NCBI RefSeq assembly: GCF_900114915.1
Contig: NZ_FOUS01000008.1
Coordinates: forward strand, 248,001-312,000
Source: Bradyrhizobium sp. Rc3b
GTDB lineage: Bacteria; Pseudomonadota; Alphaproteobacteria; Rhizobiales; Xanthobacteraceae
Length of the DNA stretch: 64,000 nt
Reading direction: 5' to 3'
This document shows positions 50,725-58,952 of the stretch, one piece after another (position 1 is the stretch's first letter; every line of letters begins with the position of its first letter). The notes beneath the pieces are model-generated. The model was given only the letters and a program-made list of their open reading frames with translations. It searched no databases and was not told the origin of the DNA. The position numbers were made by a program, and so were the translations under genes.

Positions 50725-51759
50725 ATGACCATTCGAAATGACGTTGTCGAAGCCATCGGCAACACCCCGCTGATCAAGCTGAAGCGCGCCTCGGAACTGA
50801 CCGGCTGCACCATTCTCGGCAAGGCCGAGTTCATGAATCCCGGCCAGTCGGTCAAGGACCGCGCCGGCAAATGGATGATCCTGGAGGCCGAGAAGCGCGG
50901 CGAGCTCAAGCCGGGCGGTCTCGTGGTGGAATCGACCGCCGGCAATACCGGCATCGGCCTTGCGGTCGTCGCCAGCGCGCGCGGCTATCGCACCCTGATC
51001 GTGATCCCGGAAACGCAGAGCCAGGAGAAGAAAGACTTCCTGAAGCTGTGCGGCGCCGAGCTGATCGAGGTGCCGGCCCTGCCCTACGCCAACCCCAACA
51101 GCTACCAGCATGTCGGCCGCCGCCTCGCCGACGAGCTGCGCAAGACCGAACCCAATGGTGTGCTGTTCGCCGACCAGTGGAACAACCTCGACAATGCCAA
51201 GGCGCATTACGAGTCCACCGGACCCGAAATCTGGGAGCAGACCGGCGGTAAGGTCGACGGCTTCGTCTGCTCGGTCGGCAGCGGCGGCACGCTGGCTGGT
51301 GTCAGCCGTTACTTGAAAGAGCAGAACAAGAACGTGCGGATCGCATGCGCCGATCCGCACGGCGCCGGCATGTATGAATACTTCAGGACCGGCGATCCCA
51401 AGGCGACGCCGGGTGGCTCGATCACCGAGGGCATCGGCCTCAACCGGGCGACCGCCATCGTGGAGACCGCGAAGGTCGATGATGCCTATCTCATTCCCGA
51501 TGCCGAAGCCGTTGGCGTGATCTACGAGCTGCTGCAGCACGAGGGCCTGTGCCTCGGCGGCTCGACCGGTGTCAACATCGTGGGCGCAATGCGCCTCGCC
51601 AGGCAGCTCGGGCCCGGCAAGACCATCGTCACCGTGCTGTGCGATTCCGGCAGCCGTTATCAGTCGAAGCTGTTCAACGCGGACTTCATGCGCGCCAAGA
51701 ACCTGCCGGTGCCGGAATGGCTGGAGAAGCGCAGCAACATCAAGCCGCCCTTCGTGTGA
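50725..51759 (+). CDS. cysK: Cysteine synthase A (O-acetylserine sulfhydrylase)
   Basis: 344 residues, fold-type II PLP enzyme. EAIGNTPLIKLKRASELTGC at the start, PLP Lys in NPGQSVKDRAGKW, substrate loop VVESTAGNTGIGLAV, phosphate loop SVGSGGTLAGVS and late Ser in TVLCDSGSRYQSKLFN. It makes cysteine from O-acetylserine and sulfide. Slightly longer than E. coli CysK (323), as in the alphaproteobacterial subgroup. ATG 50725 chosen on homology. Confidence 0.93.
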   Translation: MTIRNDVVEAIGNTPLIKLKRASELTGCTILGKAEFMNPGQSVKDRAGKWMILEAEKRGELKPGGLVVESTAGNTGIGLAVVASARGYRTLIVIPETQSQEKKDFLKLCGAELIEVPALPYANPNSYQHVGRRLADELRKTEPNGVLFADQWNNLDNAKAHYESTGPEIWEQTGGKVDGFVCSVGSGGTLAGVSRYLKEQNKNVRIACADPHGAGMYEYFRTGDPKATPGGSITEGIGLNRATAIVETAKVDDAYLIPDAEAVGVIYELLQHEGLCLGGSTGVNIVGAMRLARQLGPGKTIVTVLCDSGSRYQSKLFNADFMRAKNLPVPEWLEKRSNIKPPFV

Positions 51760-51820
51760 TCGTCACGCGCCCCCTCGGGTCGGGGACGCGCGTCACAAAG
51801 CTCAGCGCGGTTCGTCCGGC

Positions 51821-54061
51821 TTATATGACCTCGCCGCGCTCCGCAGCAGCGGCACAATAGTCGTGCCAGAACCGGCGGTACCCCTCCTCGACCCTGCGCG
51901 TGTAAATCTTGACATTGCCGGCGGGCGAAGCTGCAATCCGGGCCGGCAGGCCCGCGCGCAACTTCGCCAGATAGTCGGGCTGCGACGCGAATTTGCGGGC
52001 GATCTCGACATAGCCGTCGTCATCCTCGGCGACCCAGTCGTTAAGCCCGACCGCCGCCACGATGGCGCCGCCGGCGCGCGACGAGGCGCCGTGACCGAGC
52101 TTGGCCACGACAGGAACGCCCGCATAAAGGGATTCCCAGGTGCTCACGCCGCCATTTTGCGGGAACGTATCGAGCGAAATATCGACTCGCGCGAAGGCCC
52201 GCAGATGTTCCTCGCGCGCTGACGAGCCCAGGCAGGTGATGTTCTGTTCGGGGATGCCCTGGTTCACGAGCCGCGCAAGAAGGCCGTCGCGCAGCATGGG
52301 ATCGTCAAGCAGCGTATGTTTGATGATGATCCTGGATCCGGGCACCTCGCGCATCACCTTCGACCACACGCGGATGGCCTCATCCGAGATCTTGGAGATG
52401 CGATTGAAAACGCCAAAGGTCACATGGCCGTTGCGGAGCATGGGAAGCTCCGAAGCAGGCACATCCAGGATGGGATCGATCGTGATCAGGCAAGGTAGAT
52501 CGCAGACCTTTTCAGCCAGTAGACCACGGACCGATTCCGGAATGAAGATCGGATCGGCGAGCACGTAGTCCATGGTCTGAAGGCCGGTGCCCGTGGCATG
52601 TCCGAAGCCCGTGACCTGGATCGGAGCGGGCTTGCGGGCGAAGACCGGGAGCCTGTTGCCAGTCGTATGCCCTGACACGTCGATCAGGATATCGATCTTG
52701 TCAGCCTCGATACGATCGGCCAGTTCGTCGTCCGAAAGCTGCCAGGCGTCGACCCAGACGTCCGCCAGCGACTTGAACTTGGCGGTCATCTCATCTCGTA
52801 CCGGCGAGCACGAATAGCAGACGATCTCGAACTTGGCGTGATCATGGTGGCGCAGCACCGGTAACAGGCCGAACGCCGCCGAGTGGTACCAGAACTCGGC
52901 CGCGACATACCCGACCACGATCCGCCTGTCAGGATCGAGTTGCCGGGGTGCGTGCGTCTTCTGCGCCAATCTGGCGCCGATCGCATCCCCCCAGGATTTG
53001 CGCGCCGCTTGCTGGATCGCGAAATCGGCGTCGGAGAGAAAGTCCAGAAAATAGATCTTCCGCGCGAGCAGGTCCGGCTGGTCCGGCGCGATTGCGAGCG
53101 CGGCGTCGAGATGTTCGATTGCGGCTGCGATTTCGCCCTGGTTGGCAAAACAGGAGCTCAGCAGCGCCAATGCGATCGCCGAGCGCGGATTTTCTTCGAG
53201 CAAAGCCGTGCAGGCCAGGATCGCCTGCGCGGTATTACCCATGCTCAACGCGACTTCCGCCTTCCCCCGCAACGCAACTTCGAGCTTCGGTGAAAGCGCA
53301 AGGGCTGCGTCAAAATCCGCCGCCGCCTGTTCCAGCCGCGACAGCGCAAGATTGAGCCGTCCGCGGTGCGCCAGGAGCTTCGCCGAACCTGGCCTGATCG
53401 CGAACGCCGCTGCGAGCGCGGCTTCCGCCTCGTCGTAATGTTTGAGCTCGATCCCGACCACGCCCTTGCCGATAAGGGCTTCGGCGTGACGCGGCTGAAA
53501 CAACAGAGCGCGCTCGAAACTCTGCCTGGCGCGGTCAAATCGGCCCAGCGCCAGCTCGGCGAGGCCACGATTGCAGAGCGCATCGGCATTGTCGGGCTTC
53601 AGGACGATGGCGCGGTCGTACAGCTCGATGGCCTGTTCGGGCAGGTTCATCTGAAGCAAGCTATTGCCAAGGCCGGCCAAGGCCGGCGCAAAGTTCGGCT
53701 TCAGCGCGATCGCCTTTTCCTGACAGGCGCGAGCGGCGTCAAATTTCTGAAGGGCCAGATGCACTGCCGCGAGATTGTTGTGGGCCTCGTGCGAGCGTGG
53801 CTCGATCGCGATTGCGCGCTCCAGCAGCTGCTGCGCCTCCTGCAGGCGCCCGCTTTGTTGCACGCTCAAGCCGAGCAAATGCGTAGCGTCGAAATGATCC
53901 GGAACGGCTTGCACGATCTGGCGGCAAAGCGCCTCGCTCTCCGCATATCTACCCTGGCTATAGGCGCTCGCCGCTGCGGAGATGATACCGTCGGCCTGCT
54001 TCTTCAATTTCTTCTGCAACCGCGCATTCTGGAATGCGCGCGCGCCGGCGCTGCTCTGCAA
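51821..54061 (-). CDS. TPR-GT41 (SPINDLY/OGT-family) glycosyltransferase, copy 1
   Basis: 746 residues. A basic start (NARLQKKLKKQAD) precedes nine 34-residue TPR units (about 27-335) and a GT41 domain with IVVGYVAAEFWYHSAAFGLL (catalytic-His strand), ILIDVSGHTTGNRLPVFARK, PAPIQVTGFGHATGTGLQTM, FGVFNRISKISDEAIRVWSK, then RIIIKH and DISLDTFPQNGGVSTWESLY. The family transfers a sugar from a nucleotide donor to Ser/Thr of proteins held in the TPR groove. No signal peptide, so cytosolic. TTG start (54061) with GGAG seven bases upstream. Most downstream of four tandem copies. Sugar and target unknown. Confidence 0.9.
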   Translation of the reverse strand: MQSSAGARAFQNARLQKKLKKQADGIISAAASAYSQGRYAESEALCRQIVQAVPDHFDATHLLGLSVQQSGRLQEAQQLLERAIAIEPRSHEAHNNLAAVHLALQKFDAARACQEKAIALKPNFAPALAGLGNSLLQMNLPEQAIELYDRAIVLKPDNADALCNRGLAELALGRFDRARQSFERALLFQPRHAEALIGKGVVGIELKHYDEAEAALAAAFAIRPGSAKLLAHRGRLNLALSRLEQAAADFDAALALSPKLEVALRGKAEVALSMGNTAQAILACTALLEENPRSAIALALLSSCFANQGEIAAAIEHLDAALAIAPDQPDLLARKIYFLDFLSDADFAIQQAARKSWGDAIGARLAQKTHAPRQLDPDRRIVVGYVAAEFWYHSAAFGLLPVLRHHDHAKFEIVCYSCSPVRDEMTAKFKSLADVWVDAWQLSDDELADRIEADKIDILIDVSGHTTGNRLPVFARKPAPIQVTGFGHATGTGLQTMDYVLADPIFIPESVRGLLAEKVCDLPCLITIDPILDVPASELPMLRNGHVTFGVFNRISKISDEAIRVWSKVMREVPGSRIIIKHTLLDDPMLRDGLLARLVNQGIPEQNITCLGSSAREEHLRAFARVDISLDTFPQNGGVSTWESLYAGVPVVAKLGHGASSRAGGAIVAAVGLNDWVAEDDDGYVEIARKFASQPDYLAKLRAGLPARIAASPAGNVKIYTRRVEEGYRRFWHDYCAAAAERGEVI

Positions 54062-54088
54062 GATGTCTCTCCGGGAGATGGTGCTCGG

Positions 54089-54105
54089 CGAGTCTAGCTG
54101 ATTCG
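54089..54105 (-). promoter_or_regulatory. Conserved 17-bp leader block, copy 1
   Basis: On the minus strand CGAATCAGCTAGACTCG, 27 bases before the TTG of copy 1. The same block, with one change, precedes copies 2 and 3 at nearly the same distance. Promoter element, operator or duplicated leader. Confidence 0.5.
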
Positions 54106-54141
54106 CGCAGTTAGCCTGCCGGTCGGCGAGACCGGAAATTA

Positions 54142-54157
54142 CCCGGGATATCCCGGG
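54142..54157. terminator. 16-bp palindrome between copies 1 and 2
   Basis: CCCGGGATATCCCGGG, perfect, 67 bp after the copy 2 stop. No U-run. A related weaker CCGGGATTTCCCGG lies between copies 3 and 4 (about 58920-58935). Possible RNA-end structure. Confidence 0.4.
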
Positions 54158-54223
54158 CCCGCGCTGGACTGTCCTGGCTCAGGAACCGCTGGGCGCGCCC
54201 GCCTCGCCGGCGACGGCGTTGCC

Positions 54224-56449
54224 TCACCCCGCAGCGGCGGCACAATGGTCGCGCCAGAACTGACGATAACCCGCTTCGAGCTCACGCGTGTAGATCTCGA
54301 CATTGCCGGCTGGCGAAGCTGCGATCCGAGCCGGTAGGCCCGCGCGCAATTTCGCCAGATGCTCGGGCTGCGAGGCAAATTTGCGGGCGATCTCGACATA
54401 GCCGTCGTCATCCTCGGCGACCCAGTCGTTAAGCCCGACCGCCGCCACGATGGCGCCGCCGGCGCGCGATGAGGCGCCATGACCGAGCTTGGCCACGACA
54501 GGAACGCCCGCATAGAGGGATTCCCAAGTGCTGATGCCGCCATTCTGCGGGAATGGATCGAGCGAAATATCGACTTGCGCGAAGGTCCGCAGATGATCCG
54601 CCCGCCCTGACGAGCCCAGGCAGGTGATGTTCTGTTCGGGGATGCCCTGGTTCACGAGTCGCGCAAACAGGCCGTCGCGGATCATGGGATCGTCAAGCAG
54701 CGTATGTTTGAAGATGATCTTCGATCCGATCACCTCGTGCATCACGCTCGACCACACCCGGATCGCCTCGTCCGAGATCTTGTTGACACGGTTGAACACG
54801 CCGAAGGTCACATGGCCGTTGCGGAGCATGGGAAGGTCCAACGGCGGCACATCCAGGATCGGATCGATGGTGTTGAGGCACGGCAGGTCAAACACCTTTT
54901 CGGCCAGCAGATGCCGTGCCGATTGCGGAATGAAGACGGGGTCCGCGAGCACATAGTCCATGGTCTGCATGCCCGTGCCCGTCGCGTGTCCAAATCCGGT
55001 GGCCTGGATCGGAGCCGGCTTCCGCGCGAAGACCTGCAGCCTGTTGCCGGTCGTGTGGCCCGAAACGTCGATCAGAATGTCGACATCGTCGGCCTGGATG
55101 CGATCGGCGAGCTCGTCGTCCGAGAGCTGCCACGCATCGACCCAGACGTCCGCCAGCGACTTGAATTTGGCGGTCATCTCGTCTCGTGACGGCGAGCACG
55201 AATAGCAGATGATCTTGAAGTTGGTGTGATCATGATGGCGCAGCACCGGCAGCAAAGTCAGCCCCGCCGAGTGCTGTCGGAATTCGGTAGCGACATAGCC
55301 GACCACAATCAGCTTGTCCGGATCGAGCGGCCGCTTCGGCAGCGTCCGCCGCGGTATCCTGGAGCCGATGACGTCCCACCAATCCCGTCGCACCGCCTGC
55401 TGGAGCGCGAAATCGGCCTCGGCACGGAAGTCCTGCAAGAAGATCTTTCCCCGGATCGCATCTTCATAGTCCGGCCGGATCGCCAGGGCGCGATCGAGAT
55501 ATTCGATCGCGGCGTCCATGTCTCCCTGGTTCGAATGAGCAAAGCCCATCAGCGCCAGCCCTGTCTCCGAGCGCGGATTTCGCTCGATCAAGGCCGCAGC
55601 GGCCGCCATCGCCTGCGCTGTCTTTCCCATCACGAGGCAAGCCTGTGCCTTGCCTCGGAGAGCCAGCTCGAGCTTGGGCGAAATCGCAAGCGCCGCCTCG
55701 AAATCGGCGACCGCCGGTTCCATGCGCTGCAGCTCGTAATTGAGCCGCCCGCGTTGCGCCAATATCTTCGCCGAACCGGGCCTGATCGCGAGCGCCGCTG
55801 CGAGAGCAGCTTCCGCATCATCGTAATGCTTGAGCTCGAGGCCGACCACCGCCTTGCCGACGAGCGCCTCGACATGGCGCGGCTGAAACAACAGCGCACG
55901 CTCGAAGCTTTGTATGGCAGGGGCAAACCGGCCCAGCGCCAGCTCGGCCAGACCACGATTGCAGAGCGCATCGGTATAATCGGGCTTCAGCTTGATGGCG
56001 CGATCGTACATTTCGATCGCCGGTTCGGGCAGGTTCATCTGAAGCAAGGTATTGCCGAGGCCTACCAGAGCCGGCAGAAAATTCGGCTTCAGCGCGATCG
56101 CCTTCTCCTGACATGCACGGGCGGCCTCGAATTTCTGAAGGGCCAAGTGCACAGCCGCGAGATTGTTATGGGCCTCGTGCGAACGCGGATCAATCGCGAT
56201 CGCGCGCTCGAGCAATTGTTGCGCCTCCTCCAGGCGCCCGCCGTGTTGCGCGCTCAGGCCGAGCAGATGCGTCGCGTCGAAATGATCCGGAATGGCTTGC
56301 AGGATCTGACGGCAGAGCGCCTCGGTCTCCGCATATCTGCCCTGGCCATAGGCGCTTGCCGCGGCAGCGATGATGGCGTCGACCTGCTTCTTCAATTTCT
56401 TCTGCAACCGCGCATTCTGGAATGCGCGCGCGCCAGCGCTGCTCTGCAA
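54224..56449 (-). CDS. TPR-GT41 glycosyltransferase, copy 2
   Basis: 741 residues, same layout: nine TPR units then GT41 (IVVGYVATEFRQHSAGLTLL, ILIDVSGHTTGNRLQVFARK, PAPIQATGFGHATGTGMQTM, FGVFNRVNKISDEAIRVWSS, DISLDPFPQNGGISTWESLY). Its middle matches copy 3 (TLPKRPLDPDK, RQHSAGLTLL), whereas its last 150 residues match copy 1 (GHGASSRAGGAIVAAVGLND). The active-site Pro in LDPFPQNGG differs from Thr in the other three. TTG start with the shared RBS. 162 bp separate it from copy 1. Confidence 0.9.
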   Translation of the reverse strand: MQSSAGARAFQNARLQKKLKKQVDAIIAAAASAYGQGRYAETEALCRQILQAIPDHFDATHLLGLSAQHGGRLEEAQQLLERAIAIDPRSHEAHNNLAAVHLALQKFEAARACQEKAIALKPNFLPALVGLGNTLLQMNLPEPAIEMYDRAIKLKPDYTDALCNRGLAELALGRFAPAIQSFERALLFQPRHVEALVGKAVVGLELKHYDDAEAALAAALAIRPGSAKILAQRGRLNYELQRMEPAVADFEAALAISPKLELALRGKAQACLVMGKTAQAMAAAAALIERNPRSETGLALMGFAHSNQGDMDAAIEYLDRALAIRPDYEDAIRGKIFLQDFRAEADFALQQAVRRDWWDVIGSRIPRRTLPKRPLDPDKLIVVGYVATEFRQHSAGLTLLPVLRHHDHTNFKIICYSCSPSRDEMTAKFKSLADVWVDAWQLSDDELADRIQADDVDILIDVSGHTTGNRLQVFARKPAPIQATGFGHATGTGMQTMDYVLADPVFIPQSARHLLAEKVFDLPCLNTIDPILDVPPLDLPMLRNGHVTFGVFNRVNKISDEAIRVWSSVMHEVIGSKIIFKHTLLDDPMIRDGLFARLVNQGIPEQNITCLGSSGRADHLRTFAQVDISLDPFPQNGGISTWESLYAGVPVVAKLGHGASSRAGGAIVAAVGLNDWVAEDDDGYVEIARKFASQPEHLAKLRAGLPARIAASPAGNVEIYTRELEAGYRQFWRDHCAAAAG

Positions 56450-56476
56450 GATGTCTCTCCGGAAGATGGCCCGCGG

Positions 56477-56493
56477 CGAGTCTAACTGATTCG
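56477..56493 (-). promoter_or_regulatory. Conserved leader block, copy 2
   Basis: Minus strand CGAATCAGTTAGACTCG, 27 bases before the TTG of copy 2; one base different from copy 1 and identical to copy 3. Confidence 0.5.
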
Positions 56494-56564
56494 CGTTCCG
56501 GGCCGGCCGGTCGGCCGGAGCCGAAATCCCTCCGGGCGTTCCGGGGCGTGTTGCAGGATCCGGC

Positions 56565-58838
56565 TCAGGAACCGCCGGATGCGTCTGCCCCGCTTACCGC
56601 AGCGTCGCCGCTTTCCGCGGCTGCGGCACAATAGTCGCGCCAGAACTGACGGTAACCAGCTTCGAGCTCACGCGTATAGATCTCGACATTGCCGGCGGGC
56701 GAGGCTGCGATCTGAGCCGGCAAGCCCGCGCGCAACTTCACCAGATGCTCGGGCTGCGACGCATATTTGCGGGCGATCTCGACATAGCCGTCGTCATCCT
56801 CGGCGACCCAGTCGCCGAGACCGACGGCGGCCACGATGGAGGCGCCGGCACGCGAAGAAGCTCCAATGCCGAGCTTGGCGACGACGGGAACGCCCTTGTA
56901 GAGGGATTCCCAGGTGCTGATGCCGCCATTCTGCGGGAACGTGTCGAGCGAAATATCGATCTTGTCAAAGGCCATCAGGTGATCGTCGCGCGAGGTGGTG
57001 CCGAGGCACGTGATGTCCTCCTCGGCAATGCCCTGCGCGATGAAGCGTGCGATCAGGCTATCGCGCAGCAAGGCATCATCGAGCAAACCATGCTTGAGGA
57101 TGATCTTTGATCCCGGCACCTCCCGCATGATGCGCGACCACACACGGATCGCATCATCCGAGATCTTGTAGATGCGGTTGAACACGCCGAAGGTGACGTA
57201 GCCATTGCGGAGCATTGGCAGCTCGGAAGGCTGCAGATTGGTGACCGGCTCCATCGTGATCAGGCACGGCAGATCGTAGATCTTTTCCGGAAACAAATGT
57301 CGAGCCGATGGCGGAATGAAAATGGGATCCGCGAGCACGTAGTCCATGGTCTGCATGCCCGTGCCCGTCGCGTGTCCGAAGCCGGTTGCCTGGATCGGAG
57401 CCGGCTTCCGCGCGAAGCATTGCAGCCGGTTGCCGGTCGTGTGGCCCGAAACGTCGATCAGGATGTCGACATTGTCGGCCTGAATGCGATCGGCGAGTTC
57501 GTCGTCCGACATCTGCCAAGCGTCGACCCAGACGTCCGCCATTTGCTTGAACATAGCGGTGTACTCGTCCGCTCCCGGCCAGGAGTAGTAGCAGATGATC
57601 TTGAACTTGGCGTGATCATGATGGCGCAACACCGGCAGCAAGGTGAGCCCTGCCGAGTGTTGCCGGAATTCGGCCGCGACATATCCGACCACGATCTGCT
57701 TGTCCGGATCCAGCGGCCGCTTCGGCAGCGTCCTTTGCGGAATCTTCGAGCCGATCGCATCCCACCATGACTTTCGTACAGCCTGCTGGACCGCGAAATC
57801 GGCATCCGCGAGGTAGTCCAGCAGGAAGATCTTGCCTCTGATCGCGTCTCCATAGTCCGGCCGGAGCGCCAGCGCACGATCGAGATATTCGATCGCAGCG
57901 TCCATCTCTCCTTGGTTTGAATAAGCAAAGCCCATCAGCGCCAACCCCATCTCGGAGCGCGGGTTGCGCTCGATCAAGGTCGCCGCCGCCGCCATCGCCT
58001 GCGCGGTCTTTCCCATGACCAGGCAGACCTGCGCCTTGCCCCGAAGGGCCAGTTCGAGCTTGGGCGAAATCGCAAGCGCCGCATCGAAATCCGCCAGCGC
58101 CTCGTGGAGGCGCTGCAACTCGTAACTGAGCCGCCCGCGCTGGGCCAGGATCCTCGGCGCGCCGGGCTTGATCGCAAGCGCCGTGGCTAACTTGGCTGCC
58201 GCCTCCTCGTGGTGCCGCAGCTCCATGCTGACCATGCCGCTGCCGACGATGGCCTCGGCGTGACGCGGCTGAAACAGCAGGGCGCGATCGAAGCTCTCCT
58301 TGGCGCGCATGATCTGCCCAAGCACGAGTTCGACCATGCCGCGATTGCAGAGCGCATCGGCATAATCCGGTCTGACCTTGATGGCGCGCTCGTGCATTTC
58401 GAGCGCCTGCTCGTACAGCCCCATATGCATCAGCGTGTTGCCGAGATTGGTCAGCGCCACCGCGAAATTCGGCTTCAGCGCGATCGCCCTCTCCTGGCAG
58501 CGCCGCGCGTCCTCGTAATTGCCGAGGTCGAAATGCACGGTCGCGAGGTTGTTATGGGCATCGTGCAGGCGCGGATCGAGCGCAATCACGCGCTCCAGCA
58601 GCTGCTGCGCCTCCTCGAAGCGCCGACCGTCATGGGCGCACATGCCGAGCAGGTGCAGGGCGTCGACATGATCCGGAAGGGCTTTCAGGATTTCGCGGCA
58701 CAGCGCCTCGGTCTCGGCATATCGGCCCTGGCCATAGGCGTTCGCCGCAGCGGCGATGACGGCATCGGCCTGCTTCATCAATTTTTTCTGCAATCGCGCA
58801 TTCTGGAATGCGCGCGCGCCGCCGCCGCTGTTCTGCAA
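56565..58838 (-). CDS. TPR-GT41 glycosyltransferase, copy 3
   Basis: 757 residues from a TTG at 58838 (GGAG seven bases upstream, as in the sister genes); an in-frame start at 58940 is rejected because homology begins at LQNSGGGARAFQNARLQ. Nine TPRs, then GT41 (VAAEFRQHSAGLTLLPVLRH, LQCFARKPAPIQATGFGHAT, FGVFNRIYKISDDAIRVWSR, DISLDTFPQNGGISTWESLY). A 12-residue Ser/Ala/Gly tail (AAVSGADASGGS) is unique to this copy. It shares the YKISDDAIRVWS and AQGIAE segments with copy 4. Confidence 0.9.
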   Translation of the reverse strand: MQNSGGGARAFQNARLQKKLMKQADAVIAAAANAYGQGRYAETEALCREILKALPDHVDALHLLGMCAHDGRRFEEAQQLLERVIALDPRLHDAHNNLATVHFDLGNYEDARRCQERAIALKPNFAVALTNLGNTLMHMGLYEQALEMHERAIKVRPDYADALCNRGMVELVLGQIMRAKESFDRALLFQPRHAEAIVGSGMVSMELRHHEEAAAKLATALAIKPGAPRILAQRGRLSYELQRLHEALADFDAALAISPKLELALRGKAQVCLVMGKTAQAMAAAATLIERNPRSEMGLALMGFAYSNQGEMDAAIEYLDRALALRPDYGDAIRGKIFLLDYLADADFAVQQAVRKSWWDAIGSKIPQRTLPKRPLDPDKQIVVGYVAAEFRQHSAGLTLLPVLRHHDHAKFKIICYYSWPGADEYTAMFKQMADVWVDAWQMSDDELADRIQADNVDILIDVSGHTTGNRLQCFARKPAPIQATGFGHATGTGMQTMDYVLADPIFIPPSARHLFPEKIYDLPCLITMEPVTNLQPSELPMLRNGYVTFGVFNRIYKISDDAIRVWSRIMREVPGSKIILKHGLLDDALLRDSLIARFIAQGIAEEDITCLGTTSRDDHLMAFDKIDISLDTFPQNGGISTWESLYKGVPVVAKLGIGASSRAGASIVAAVGLGDWVAEDDDGYVEIARKYASQPEHLVKLRAGLPAQIAASPAGNVEIYTRELEAGYRQFWRDYCAAAAESGDAAVSGADASGGS

Positions 58839-58865
58839 GGTGTCTCTCCGGAGGATGCCCTGAGG

Positions 58866-58882
58866 CGAGTCTAACTGATTCG
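58866..58882 (-). promoter_or_regulatory. Conserved leader block, copy 3
   Basis: Minus strand CGAATCAGTTAGACTCG, 27 bases before the TTG of copy 3. Copy 4 has a diverged version (61221-61238, CGAATCAGCTGTGCCTCG). Confidence 0.5.
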
Positions 58883-58952
58883 CAGCCACGGCCGGCCGGT
58901 CACCCGGCCGGCAGCGACTCCGGGATTTCCCGGGGGGCAACGCAAGGTCGGG

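Noticed and set aside
58839..58940. Longer start for GT41 copy 3
   Set aside because: The three sister genes start at the equivalent TTG with a conserved RBS, and the extra residues are leader DNA.
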